From Acidibrevibacterium fodinaquatile (GTDB lineage: Bacteria > Pseudomonadota > Alphaproteobacteria > Acetobacterales > Acetobacteraceae), in contig NZ_CP029176.1 in assembly GCF_003352165.1 (NCBI RefSeq), positions 372,001 through 436,000 of the forward strand: a stretch of DNA of 64,000 bases, in the 5' to 3' direction. A model generated the notes under the pieces. The model ran no database searches and had not been told where the DNA came from. It worked only from the letters and a program-made list of their open reading frames with translations. Below are positions 41,582 to 49,878 of this stretch, piece by piece. Made by a program: the position numbers and the translations under genes. How positions within the stretch are numbered: position 1 is the stretch's first letter; each line of letters starts with the position of its first letter.

Positions 41582-42703
41582 TCAATTCACCACCACGCTC
41601 GCCGCCGTGATCACACCGGTTGCCGGCGGCACGAGATCGGCATTGACACCGTTGATGCTGAGCGCCGTCACGTTGGTAACGGCGGGATCGGCGTCATAGG
41701 CGAGTTGTGCGAGACGCGAGATCGGCAAGGATGCGCCAATGGCAAGGGTTGCGATGAAGTTGGTAATCGCGGTACTGATCTCGGCGGCGATGGTGGTGAG
41801 CGACGCGGCGGGAGACAGCGTCACGGTGAGCGAAATCGCGGCCGCAATCGGCGTCGGCGGCAAGACCGCATAGCGCGATCCCACTGGCCGCACTGCCTCA
41901 ATCGCGGCACTCACGGTCGTGATCAAGCTCGCGGGCGGATTGCCGCTCCCGTCATTGATGGTCACCGTAAAAAATCCCATTTCGGTGTTGCCCGCGGGAT
42001 CGGTATTCTCCTGCAGCAGATAGGTGATGCCTTGCTGGATGCCGGCGATCGCGTTGCCGATCGCGATCGGCGTCGCAAGCGAGCGGGAATTGATATAGTT
42101 GACGAAGCGGGCGCGAAATGCGGTGTCGCTTTCGGCGTTGGTGCCGCCGGTAAAGGCGAGTGGATTGGTGACCTGGTCGATGCCGGGAATGGCGGTTGCC
42201 AGCAATGTTATGGTGTTCGGCTGAACATTGCCCGCCGTGCCGGTCGCGAGAGCGATGACCGGAACGCTCACCGAGGCGACGCTGGCGGCGATGGCATAGC
42301 CATTTTGCGCGGCACTCCAGGCGGGGTTGGTGGTGACCGCGATCACCGCGAAACTCTGCGTGCCGTCCGCCGTTCGCACCTCAGCGCCGACCGGGATCAG
42401 CGCCGCGTTGCTCGGCGTGAAGCGCGAGAAGGTGACATTGCCCTCCGCCGCGATCGCGGGAAGCCGGGTCAGGCCATAATCCGCCATCCAGCTATCGAGA
42501 TTCGTGCCGGTGCTGGTCGCAGCCCGCGTCATCGAGAGCACTTGAAGAATGAGCCATTGCAACCACAACGCAACCGAGCTGCTCGCCTCGAGCACGGCGC
42601 GCAGCACCGATCCCACTGAGAGATCGAGCAACGCCGTGCTGGCGCCTTGCACCGCCGCCGCGGCGTTCTGCACCAGAGTCGTAAAATTTTGCAGATTGAG
42701 CAT
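41582..42703 (-). CDS. baseplate wedge protein, gpJ family
   Basis: 373 residues. Baseplate J marks: 'LLDLSVGSVLRAVLEASSSV' near the start, 'GTNLDSWMADYGLTRLPAIA', 'AEGNVTFSRFTPSNAALIPV' and 'NPLAFTGGTNAESDTAFRAR'. It forms the inner baseplate ring of contractile tails. The start overlaps the gpW-like stop by one base. Confidence 0.92.
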   Translation of the reverse strand: MLNLQNFTTLVQNAAAAVQGASTALLDLSVGSVLRAVLEASSSVALWLQWLILQVLSMTRAATSTGTNLDSWMADYGLTRLPAIAAEGNVTFSRFTPSNAALIPVGAEVRTADGTQSFAVIAVTTNPAWSAAQNGYAIAASVASVSVPVIALATGTAGNVQPNTITLLATAIPGIDQVTNPLAFTGGTNAESDTAFRARFVNYINSRSLATPIAIGNAIAGIQQGITYLLQENTDPAGNTEMGFFTVTINDGSGNPPASLITTVSAAIEAVRPVGSRYAVLPPTPIAAAISLTVTLSPAASLTTIAAEISTAITNFIATLAIGASLPISRLAQLAYDADPAVTNVTALSINGVNADLVPPATGVITAASVVVN

Positions 42704-43077
42704 TATGACGGGTTCCGAATTCCAAACGAAAGCAGTTGCGTCTGGCCACTCGCGGCATCGACATAGCTGATCATGACGGCGATAGCGCCGAGCGTGTCAT
42801 ATGAAACGTCGATGGTTGGCGCAGGCGTTTGCGCAACGGCGCTTTCTTTGGCCAATTGGGTGCGAATGATGGCCTCGATCTGGAGCGGATTGGCGGGCTG
42901 GCCGACGAATTGCGCGAGCCCCGCGCCATATTGCGGCTGCCAGATATAATCACCGGGATTGGTGAGCAGCCGGCGCAGCACCCGTTGCTGCGCCCGGAGG
43001 GCGCCGGAAACCAGCGCGAGATCGCCGCGCGCATCGACCGAGAGATCATTCCCCCATTGCTGGAAGAGATCGTTCAT
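42703..43077 (-). CDS. gpW/gp25-like baseplate protein
   Basis: 124 residues: 'DLSVDARGDLALVSGALRAQ', 'QRVLRRLLTNPGDYIWQPQY' and 'GAGLAQFVGQPANPLQIEAI'. This is the style of the lysozyme-like-fold gp25/gpW baseplate protein that links sheath and wedge. It lies between the gpV-like and gpJ-like genes, in the expected P2 order. Confidence 0.85.
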   Translation of the reverse strand: MNDLFQQWGNDLSVDARGDLALVSGALRAQQRVLRRLLTNPGDYIWQPQYGAGLAQFVGQPANPLQIEAIIRTQLAKESAVAQTPAPTIDVSYDTLGAIAVMISYVDAASGQTQLLSFGIRNPS

Positions 43078-43100
43078 CAGCGCACCTTCTTTCCTTGTCG

Positions 43101-43652
43101 TCAGTTTTGCGGGGATGGCGGCGACGTCGTGGTGCCGGTGACGGTGTGGGTGTGTTCATCGTAGGTGGCGCGGAGAGACGCGAGGGTTCCGTGCCCGTCG
43201 GCGACATCGCCGGTCGCGGTGATCGTGCCGTTGACCGAGAGATTGCCGGTCACATTTAGGGTCGTCGCATTGACGGCTATGGAGCCATCAGCAAGCAGTT
43301 TCACGAAACTGCCGCTTTGGTGGACCAGCCAGAACTCGCCGGCGGGCGCCTGCGGCGGGGGTGCCGCGAGGCTAAACGCGCCGCCGACGATGACGCCATG
43401 TTCCGAATCCCCCTCATGCGTGATGACGAGAACCTGATCGCCGGGCGAAGGCGGCGCGACGAGACCCCAGCCATTGCCGACCCAGGCGGTTAGGATCGGC
43501 AGCCAGCCGCTCAGCACGCCTTCCGGCTGCAAAAGCACCCGCGCCGTGTAGCTGGTGGGATCGACGCTGCTGACGAGCGCAAAGCGCGGCTGCGCAATCG
43601 CTTGGTCGAGCGCGCCGGCATGCGCCCTGAGCGCGTTGAGAAAGCGTTCCAT
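43101..43652 (-). CDS. baseplate spike protein, gpV-like
   Basis: 183 residues. An OB-like N-terminal domain ('FALVSSVDPTSYTARVLLQP', 'WLPILTAWVGNGWGLVAPPS', 'PGDQVLVITHEGDSEHGVIV') is followed by a beta-helical stalk ('INATTLNVTGNLSVNGT'-like; residues about 128-150) and a short His-containing tip ('THTVTGTT'). This matches gpV/gp45 spikes that puncture the outer membrane. It follows the hub gene by 8 bases. Confidence 0.87.
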   Translation of the reverse strand: MERFLNALRAHAGALDQAIAQPRFALVSSVDPTSYTARVLLQPEGVLSGWLPILTAWVGNGWGLVAPPSPGDQVLVITHEGDSEHGVIVGGAFSLAAPPPQAPAGEFWLVHQSGSFVKLLADGSIAVNATTLNVTGNLSVNGTITATGDVADGHGTLASLRATYDEHTHTVTGTTTSPPSPQN

Positions 43653-43660
43653 GGTGATCC

Positions 43661-44887
43661 TCAGGGCGTCGTCGTGCCGATGACGAGATTGCCGGGCGGT
43701 GTGACTTCGCGGCCCGGCGAGGTGTTTTTTGCGCGAATGCGTTCGGTGAAGCCGCCATCGAAGCGAATTTCCCGCTCGATCGTGTCGATGAAATAGAGCT
43801 GATCGAACGCCGTGCCGGTGCCGCTGATCGCGATCATGTCGCGTGGGGTGAGCGTCAGTTCGCCGGGCAGACGCACGATCACCACCCGTTCATGCAGCGT
43901 CAATTCTTGCAATTTCGCCGTCGCATAGCGCAGCGCCTCATCGGGGGTGAGGTTTGGGCGCACGAACACGTAGCTCTGCGGCCGCGCGCCTTGGCTGCCG
44001 AGGGCGGAAACCCCGCTCGCCGTCACCGTCTGGGTAAACGCGGCGCCCTGGCGGCTGTTCCAGCTCTTGACCGTCACCGAAATATCACCAGCGAGCGTAA
44101 GCGCGCGTTCCATGACGATATCAAGCGCATTGGAATTACCGCTCTCGGGATTGGCAGACAATGTCAGCGCGGGAACCGAGGCCGGATTGGGCGGCTGGAA
44201 ATAAAGCGTCGTGCCTTGCACGAAAACGTCAAAACCCTCGCGCTCGGCAAGCCAAACCAGAAGATTCCATTCCGTCGTCGCACGCGAGAATTGATCGAGG
44301 GTGATGCGATCATGCTCGCTGTTGTAATAGCGCCCGACCGGGGTCGTCGTCGGCGTGACCACCGCTTGCAAATTATGGTTGCCCGCAAGCGTGGTTGCGA
44401 TATCGGAGGCGGTTTGGTTGGCGAAGCTCTGCTGGATGCGGCTTTCGATGAACACCGCGGTGAGATCACGGCCCTGAAGCTGCACCGTCTGCCGCAGAAC
44501 GTCGATTTGCACGCTATCGACGGCTCCTTGAATGAGGCTGACCCAAGCCATCGCGCCGAGCGGCGCGGTCGCCGGCGCGAACCCGGCTTGGAGATCGACG
44601 AGGAAGAAATTCTGCGTGCTCCAGAAGGCAGCGGTTGCGACCGCATCGACGCCGAGCGCGATCGTGATGGTGAAGCGATCGGCGGCGTAATGGTTGTTGA
44701 CGGCAACGAAGGCATCCTTCACGCCCTGCACGACGAGATCGCCAACCAAAAGGCGCAGCCTTGGCGCACGCACCACGCCGCCAGCGCTCGCGCCATTGCC
44801 GGCGGCGGCGTTAAGCAAGCCGGTGCCGACAGCGCCTGAGGCGAGCGCGGCCCCGGCCGGAAACAGATCGCCGACGAGCCCGCTCAT
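43661..44887 (-). CDS. baseplate hub protein, gpD-like
   Basis: 408 residues. Marks of late-control-D/hub proteins: 'ADRFTITIALG', 'RDLTAVFIESRIQQSFANQT', 'ASDIATTLAGNHNLQAVVTP', 'WNLLVWLAEREGFDVFVQGT' and a C-terminal 'LTPRDMIAISGTGTAFDQLY'. It should form the trimeric hub carrying the spike. Its start overlaps the tail-X stop by four bases. Confidence 0.88.
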   Translation of the reverse strand: MSGLVGDLFPAGAALASGAVGTGLLNAAAGNGASAGGVVRAPRLRLLVGDLVVQGVKDAFVAVNNHYAADRFTITIALGVDAVATAAFWSTQNFFLVDLQAGFAPATAPLGAMAWVSLIQGAVDSVQIDVLRQTVQLQGRDLTAVFIESRIQQSFANQTASDIATTLAGNHNLQAVVTPTTTPVGRYYNSEHDRITLDQFSRATTEWNLLVWLAEREGFDVFVQGTTLYFQPPNPASVPALTLSANPESGNSNALDIVMERALTLAGDISVTVKSWNSRQGAAFTQTVTASGVSALGSQGARPQSYVFVRPNLTPDEALRYATAKLQELTLHERVVIVRLPGELTLTPRDMIAISGTGTAFDQLYFIDTIEREIRFDGGFTERIRAKNTSPGREVTPPGNLVIGTTTP

Positions 44888-45069
44888 TGCGGCGCGATCC
44901 CGCCGGTTGCGTTGGGATCGGGATCGGGGATGAGCAGCGTCACCACGCCGCTCAGCATCGGGTCGCTGAGGTTATTGAGTTCGGCAATGCGGATCCATTG
45001 CGTCGCATCATTGAGATATTGCGCGGCGATTTGAAAGAGATTGCCGCCGGCGATCGTGATCGTCTGCAT
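44884..45069 (-). CDS. tail protein X (LysM-like)
   Basis: 61 residues from ATG 45069: 'MQTITIAGGNLFQIAAQYLN' followed by 'DATQWIRIAELNNLSDPMLS'. This is the compact LysM-like fold of phage tail X, which here sits between hub and the preceding baseplate gene, touching both. Probably binds the hub or local peptidoglycan. Confidence 0.85.
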   Translation of the reverse strand: MQTITIAGGNLFQIAAQYLNDATQWIRIAELNNLSDPMLSGVVTLLIPDPDPNATGGIAPQ

Positions 45070-45815
45070 CACGAACTCGCGTTGCCGAGATTGGTTGCGG
45101 TGCGCCCGACATAGCCTTGCGCCGCGGCGAGCCCGGCGAGCGTGCCGGCCGCTGCCGTCGCTTGCGAAAGCGCGCTGGCGCCGGCGAGCGCGTTGCTGCC
45201 GGCGAGCGGCGCTGCCGTGCCGGCAAGCGCCGTCGCCGCTTGCCCCATGCCGCCGGCAATGCTCGCTTGCAGACCATTGACCGCGTTTTGCGCGCCGAGA
45301 TAGGCGCTGGTGCCGAGCGTGGTCGCCCCCGGTGCCGCGAGCGCGCTGGTGGCGCCGGCGAAATTGATGTCGCTGGTCTGCGCAAGCGTTGCGGCGTTGG
45401 CGAGATCGCTCGTTGCCTGGCCGGTAAGGGTTGCGACAAGACCTTCCGCAAACTGCACTTCGTCTTGAACGACGGTGCAGGCAATGCGATAGGGAATCCA
45501 CCATCCTGCTTGATATTCCGCCGTGAATTCCGAAATCACCACGGAATAGAAAAACACGTCCCAAGAGAGCGGCAGCGTCAGCCCAGCACCGCGCAGCGTG
45601 TCGAGAAGCAGCGCGCGTTCGCTGGCCGCGGCCCCCGTGAAGATACCCGACCAGGTGATCGTCGCATCGTCGCGGCCCATCGCATCGATCACGCGTGCGC
45701 CACCGGGAAGCCGATGCACGGCGAGGCGTTGCGCGCCACCGAAGGAAAGAAAAGGCGGAATCTCGAACCCCGAGAATAGCACGGGGCCGAGCGTCAGCGT
45801 CACGTCGGACATCAC
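45069..45815 (-). CDS. tail/baseplate protein in gpU-like position
   Basis: 248 residues. The first 130 ('LGPVLFSGFEIPPFLSFGGA', 'QRLAVHRLPGGARVIDAMGR', 'DDATITWSGIFTGAAASERA') resemble small tail terminator or hub-adaptor proteins; the second half is an Ala-rich helical tail. It is directly upstream of tail X, as gpU-like proteins are in P2-like phages. Exact family not recognised. Confidence 0.65.
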   Translation of the reverse strand: MMSDVTLTLGPVLFSGFEIPPFLSFGGAQRLAVHRLPGGARVIDAMGRDDATITWSGIFTGAAASERALLLDTLRGAGLTLPLSWDVFFYSVVISEFTAEYQAGWWIPYRIACTVVQDEVQFAEGLVATLTGQATSDLANAATLAQTSDINFAGATSALAAPGATTLGTSAYLGAQNAVNGLQASIAGGMGQAATALAGTAAPLAGSNALAGASALSQATAAAGTLAGLAAAQGYVGRTATNLGNASS

Positions 45816-45845
45816 GTCCTCATTGTCAAAGAAATCGGTGCGGAC

Positions 45846-46823
45846 TCAGGGCACCACCGGCGCGCCCGGCCAGAGCGGGCCGAGCCGCGGATCAACCCCG
45901 GAATAGCCCGAGGGCGGCCGTGCCGCGCTCGCCGCCAGCGTTTCGCCGAACCAATGTCCGACGCGCGCGCCATCGAGAAAGACATCGCCATGAATGCTGA
46001 TCGTGCCGCCCGCACTCGCCGGCGACGGGCCGCTTGGCGCGGCGGGCGGGCCGGCGTCAAACAGCGGCGAGGCCGGCGCGGTTGCTGTCGCGGCACGTGA
46101 GGCTTGCGGCAGCGGGCGGGTTCGCGGCATCGTCGCCGACGCCGCAGGCGCTGCGGTTTCGCCCGGCATCGCCATCGTGTTGAGGATGACGGCGCGCGCA
46201 TTCTCTCGAGGCGCGCCCTCATCATTGGGCGCCGCGTCAGCGAAAGGTGCGCTCGGCATGAGGCCGCGGGTGAGCGCGAGCAGATCATCGAGGGCGAGGC
46301 CCTCGGGGGCGAGCGGCGGTGGCGGCGGCGGCGCGGCAAGGCGCGCGGCGGACGGCGCGGCCGGGGCGCGCGCGGGCTCGGCCTCGCCGCGTGGCATGGC
46401 GGCGGAGGCGAAGGGCAGAACCTCGATCCGCGAGGGTTGCGGCGCCGCGCTCTCCTCTGACACCGCCATTGGCGGCGGTGCGAAGGGATGCGCGGGCAAA
46501 GCCGGCTCGGGGTTTGCGGCGCTTTCGCTGCTCTCCGGCGCAGCCTCGTTGCGGGCGGCAGGCGCGGCGGCCGGCGGCGCGGACCATGCCGGCGTCTCAA
46601 CGCTTTCGCCTTTCCTTGAGGCCGGCGCGGGCCTTATCGCTGCACTCGCGCCCCGCGCCGCGGCGAGCGCGGGGCCGGCGGCAGCGCGGAGTGCGGCAAG
46701 CTCTGAAAGACTTTCCCCGAGTGCTTGATTGAGACTTTCGAGATCACCACGGATCGCGGCAATCCCGGGCGAAATTTCGTCATCGAGCGAGAGCGTGATG
46801 CCGATGCTATAAGCGTCATTCAT
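45846..46823 (-). CDS. Pro/Ala-rich protein in tape-measure position
   Basis: 325 residues. The start 'SIGITLSLDDEISPGIAAIR' and helix 'GDLESLNQALGESLSELAAL' recall the N-terminus of tape-measure proteins. About 200 residues of Pro/Ala/Arg low complexity follow, then a small domain ('GTISIHGDVFLDGARVGHWF'). It has no transmembrane or long coiled coil and is far shorter than usual tape measures (600 residues or more). Either this is a degenerate tape measure or tail length is set otherwise. It overlaps the gene upstream by four bases. Confidence 0.5.
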   Translation of the reverse strand: MNDAYSIGITLSLDDEISPGIAAIRGDLESLNQALGESLSELAALRAAAGPALAAARGASAAIRPAPASRKGESVETPAWSAPPAAAPAARNEAAPESSESAANPEPALPAHPFAPPPMAVSEESAAPQPSRIEVLPFASAAMPRGEAEPARAPAAPSAARLAAPPPPPPLAPEGLALDDLLALTRGLMPSAPFADAAPNDEGAPRENARAVILNTMAMPGETAAPAASATMPRTRPLPQASRAATATAPASPLFDAGPPAAPSGPSPASAGGTISIHGDVFLDGARVGHWFGETLAASAARPPSGYSGVDPRLGPLWPGAPVVP

Positions 46824-47152
46824 GGCAATTCGGCGATGGCGCTTGCGATCTCATCGGCGATTTCGCGTGCGATGTCGGCGGCGATCTCGGGGGCGAGGTC
46901 GGTGGCGGCGGGGGCGAGGAACGGGCGCGGGCGGACGCGGTGGGTGCCGAATTCGCGCATAGCGGCCTCGTCCCCGCCCGCGCCGACCACGGCTTGCGTG
47001 CTGTCGCTCGCGCTTGAGAGGGGAATGGCATCGCCGGCGCGCGCACCGGCCGCCTCGGCGAGGCGGGCTGCGGCGCGCGCGAGCAGGGAGCGCTTGCGCG
47101 CCTCGAGATCGAGTGTTGCGAGACGGCGCGAAAGATCGCGAATGCCGGTCAC
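46820..47152 (-). CDS. gp10-like/minor tail protein
   Basis: 110 residues from GTG 47152. It has the sentence 'MREFGTHRVRPRPFLAPA', as in HK97 gp10-like and virion morphogenesis proteins, and a helical N-terminus ('SRRLATLDLEARKRSLLARA'). Its GTG overlaps the stop of the frameshift extension (GTGA). The place between tail chaperone and tape-measure position is unusual for gp10-like proteins. Confidence 0.6.
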   Translation of the reverse strand: MTGIRDLSRRLATLDLEARKRSLLARAAARLAEAAGARAGDAIPLSSASDSTQAVVGAGGDEAAMREFGTHRVRPRPFLAPAATDLAPEIAADIAREIADEIASAIAELP

Positions 47153-47325
47153 CGGTCTTGCTCCTGCCAGGTGAGAGTGGACCAGTCAAAGCGCCTTCCC
47201 TCGAGGGTGCCGAGCACAACCACGTAGGCGAGACGCTCATCATCGGGAAGGCTGAAGGCAACGTCGAATGGCACCCCGTTCCGCACCAAATAGAGACAAT
47301 CGATGAGATCGGGGTGCCGGCTCAG
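47149..47325 (-). CDS. -1 frameshift extension of tail assembly chaperone (GT-like)
   Basis: A 58-residue frame without its own start continues from the slippery site A AAA AAC (47325-47331) when ribosomes shift by -1: 'LSRHPDLIDCLYLVRNGVPF', then 'DVAFSLPDDERLAYVVVLGT', ending 'WSTLTWQEQDR'. It ends at TGA 47149-47151, overlapping the next gene's GTG. The composition is clearly coding. It would give a longer chaperone form of about 172 residues, like lambda G/GT or P2 E/E+E'. Confidence 0.75.
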   Translation of the reverse strand: MSRHPDLIDCLYLVRNGVPFDVAFSLPDDERLAYVVVLGTLEGRRFDWSTLTWQEQDR

Positions 47326-47669
47326 TTTTTTGCTGAGTCCTGGGTTGCGCGCTTGTCCGCTTGGGCCGCCTGAAACGCCGCGGCGACGGCGGCGAGCCCT
47401 TCGTCGCCGAGCTTTTGCACGATCATCTCGATCTGCCCTTCATTGGCCGGCGCCGGCAGCGGCAAATCGTCGATCGCGGCAACCGCGCAGGCGAGCAGCG
47501 CCATCGCGAGATAAGGCTCGTTTTGCCCGAGCTGCGGCCCGACCGCTTTGAACAGACGGAGTTTCTCCAAGGCCCCGATGCGCCGGAGCACGAGCTTGCG
47601 CCCGAGCGTATCGGTGATCGTCGTCGCGGTCTCAGCGGCGGCGACGATGCGCGATTGCGGCCCGCCCAT
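47322..47669 (-). CDS. tail assembly chaperone (G-like)
   Basis: 115 residues from ATG 47669, which overlaps the tube stop by one base. The sequence ('TITDTLGRKLVLRRIGALEK', 'LRLFKAVGPQLGQNEPYLAM') fits phage tail assembly chaperones, which protect the tape measure during tail building. The gene ends in GCA AAA AAC TGA. The slippery heptamer sits in the loop of the inverted repeat CTCAG/CTGAG. It precedes the genes in tape-measure position. Confidence 0.82.
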   Translation of the reverse strand: MGGPQSRIVAAAETATTITDTLGRKLVLRRIGALEKLRLFKAVGPQLGQNEPYLAMALLACAVAAIDDLPLPAPANEGQIEMIVQKLGDEGLAAVAAAFQAAQADKRATQDSAKN

Positions 47670-48097
47670 CAAACGCGGGTGCGAAAGGAGGCGAAGAATT
47701 CGAGCCGCTGGCGCACCGGCGCATCGCCCCGCCACGACCCGGCATTGGCCAGCCGAAAAACCACGTCGCTATACTGAAACGTCGAGACCGAGCCATCGAC
47801 TTCAGCGATATACTGATAGACCGTCGAGGTCGGCATCGCGCCCTGGGCGTAGTAGGCGGCTTCGATGCTGGCGATGAAATTATCGACATCGGCGGTGCCG
47901 CGTTCGAGATCGAAACCGCCCTCCCCGCCCTTCGGCAATTCGGCACCCATTTGGACACCATCGAGCCGGTCAACGCGCACCTGCGCCGTCAATTGTCGGC
48001 TCTCAAAGCCGGTGACATAGGTGAGATCGATCTGCCCCGAAGGTCCGATGACGACCAGCGTGCAGTCGCTGCCAATGGAAAATTGCGTGCCCGACAC
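47669..48097 (-). CDS. tail tube protein
   Basis: 142 residues. 'GSDCTLVVIGPSGQIDLTYV', 'TGFESRQLTAQVRVDRLDGV' and 'GWRGDAPVRQ'-like C-terminal strands (near 128-140) form the beta-barrel pattern of contractile tail tubes. It follows the sheath gene by 12 bases and precedes the chaperone, matching the FI-FII-E order of P2. It should stack in hexamers to form the inner tube. Confidence 0.82.
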   Translation of the reverse strand: MSGTQFSIGSDCTLVVIGPSGQIDLTYVTGFESRQLTAQVRVDRLDGVQMGAELPKGGEGGFDLERGTADVDNFIASIEAAYYAQGAMPTSTVYQYIAEVDGSVSTFQYSDVVFRLANAGSWRGDAPVRQRLEFFASFRTRV

Positions 48098-48109
48098 GGG
48101 AATGTCTCC

Positions 48110-49690
48110 TTAAGCGATCTGCCCGGACGGCAGGGTCTGGTTCTGGATGGTGACGGTCTGGCCGCCATCGACATTGACGATGAATTTCTCGTTGATCGCC
48201 ATGTATTGCACCTGCACATCGGCCTGGACGTAGCCGAGCGCGGTGCGTGAGGCTGGGTTATTGGAGGTATCGCACACCACCTGAAACGGGGCCGCGCCGC
48301 TGCTGGTCGCGCCCAGCATGCCTTGACCCAGCATCGCTTGCAGGAAGGAAAGCAAGGTCGCGCGGATTTGCGAAAACAGCGCGGCGTTGATCGGCTGGCC
48401 GACGAATTGCCCCATGCCGGCTTCCAGGGTCGCGGCGATGTAGTTGGTAAGCCGCGTGTAATTATCGCCATCATTGGCCGGGTTGGTCGAGGTGTTGAAG
48501 CCGCCGCGCACCCCCCAGAAGCTTCCCGCCGGCTGCGGATTGGCGATGACGTCGATGCCAGCCGTGAACAAGGCATCGAGATCGGCGGTGGAATAGGTGT
48601 TGGCGAGCGGCGCCCCCGGCGCGCCCGAGCGCTGGCTGCCGACCACGCCATAGAGCGGCTTGTTGAGGCTCGATTGCTCGGGCGAAAGATTGGCGAGCCT
48701 TCCTGCAACAAAGCCCTGCGGCGAGACCAGACGGATGAGATTATTGGTCTGGTCATTCCACCAGATCCAATCGCCGAACATCAGCTTTGCGGCGTAGCTA
48801 TCAAGGCCAACGCTCTGGATGGTCGCGACCGCATCGGTGATGGTATCGCCCTGCGGCCCGGTCAGGATCATGTAGATCCCCTCCGAGAGGCCGAACGCCG
48901 CCTGCGTCGTCCATTGCGTCTGATCGACGCTATCGGCAAGAACGGCGATCGAGCAACCTTGGCCGCCGAGCGCATACATTCCGGTGCGTGGCGTCGTGCT
49001 GTGGCCGATCAAGGTCGTCGAGGTGACGTTGCTTGCGCCATCGCTGCCGGGTGTGCCGTAGCTGAAAGCAAACGCCTCGCTGGTTGGGGTCACGGTCAGG
49101 GTATTGCCGAGCGAGGCGACGACGAGCTGCGAGGGGCCGCGCAACGACCCCTGGCCGAGATTGATGGCATTGACAAGGTTTTGCCAAAAAGTCGCGCCGG
49201 TGCCGCCGATATTGTTGAAGACTTCCGGCGTGAATCCGGGCAGGCTGAAGGTGATTTGCCAGGTGCCGGCTTGGCTTCCCGGCATGATGCTCCCGGTGAT
49301 CTGATTGCCGAAGCTCCCGGTATAAAGCGCGGTCAGGACCAGCGGGCCGTTGGTGCCGGTATAGAAAAGTCCGAGCTGGGCCGCGGTATCGGTGCCGTCG
49401 GTTACGCGCACGCAGCGGAAATTCTGTGCGCCTTGCTGAATCGCGGTTGCGACCTGCGTTCCCATATCATATTGGCGTGGCTGCAATTGGCCGAAGGTTG
49501 CGACATAGTCGGCCATCGTGCCGACGATCGCCGGCTGATTGACCGGGCCCCAGGTCGCGGTGCCGACGACGCCGATAATGTCGGTCGGCACGCCATTGAG
49601 AACCAGGTTCTGCGGCGGCACGATCTGAACATAGAGATCAGGCACCACCAACGCGGTGGTGTTGAGGCTGCCTTGCGTTACGATCGGCAT
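48110..49690 (-). CDS. contractile tail sheath protein
   Basis: 526 residues. Sheath features: N-terminal arm 'VPDLYVQIVPPQNLVLNGVP', 'TDIIGVVGTATWGPVNQPAI', 'FGQLQPRQYDMGTQVATAIQ' and the conserved C-terminal 'FWGVRGGFNTSTNPANDGDN' with 'YTRLTNYIAATLEAGMGQFV'. It proves a contractile (myovirus-type) tail. Confidence 0.94.
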   Translation of the reverse strand: MPIVTQGSLNTTALVVPDLYVQIVPPQNLVLNGVPTDIIGVVGTATWGPVNQPAIVGTMADYVATFGQLQPRQYDMGTQVATAIQQGAQNFRCVRVTDGTDTAAQLGLFYTGTNGPLVLTALYTGSFGNQITGSIMPGSQAGTWQITFSLPGFTPEVFNNIGGTGATFWQNLVNAINLGQGSLRGPSQLVVASLGNTLTVTPTSEAFAFSYGTPGSDGASNVTSTTLIGHSTTPRTGMYALGGQGCSIAVLADSVDQTQWTTQAAFGLSEGIYMILTGPQGDTITDAVATIQSVGLDSYAAKLMFGDWIWWNDQTNNLIRLVSPQGFVAGRLANLSPEQSSLNKPLYGVVGSQRSGAPGAPLANTYSTADLDALFTAGIDVIANPQPAGSFWGVRGGFNTSTNPANDGDNYTRLTNYIAATLEAGMGQFVGQPINAALFSQIRATLLSFLQAMLGQGMLGATSSGAAPFQVVCDTSNNPASRTALGYVQADVQVQYMAINEKFIVNVDGGQTVTIQNQTLPSGQIA

Positions 49691-49694
49691 CGTT

Positions 49695-49847
49695 TCAGCC
49701 TCCGCTCAACGGCGTGGTGGCGTTGACGCGCACCACGGCGTTGGCATTCTCGCTGGCAAGAATGCTTGCGATGGTTGCGGCGTCGGTAATCAGCGCGCCT
49801 TTGGCATACGACCCGAACGGCCGCACGACCACCAGGTTGGTTGTCAT
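49695..49847 (-). CDS. small phage protein before sheath gene
   Basis: 50 residues, too short for most gene finders. ATG 49847 with GGAG 10 bases upstream, stop TGA at 49695, 4 bases before the sheath start. Reads 'MTTNLVVVRPFGSYAKGALI', then 'TDAATIASILASENANAVVR'. It looks like a small adaptor domain; I recall similar proteins beside sheath genes but cannot name the family. Confidence 0.75.
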   Translation of the reverse strand: MTTNLVVVRPFGSYAKGALITDAATIASILASENANAVVRVNATTPLSGG

Positions 49848-49878
49848 GATCCACTCTCCAGGACAGGGGAATATCGCG

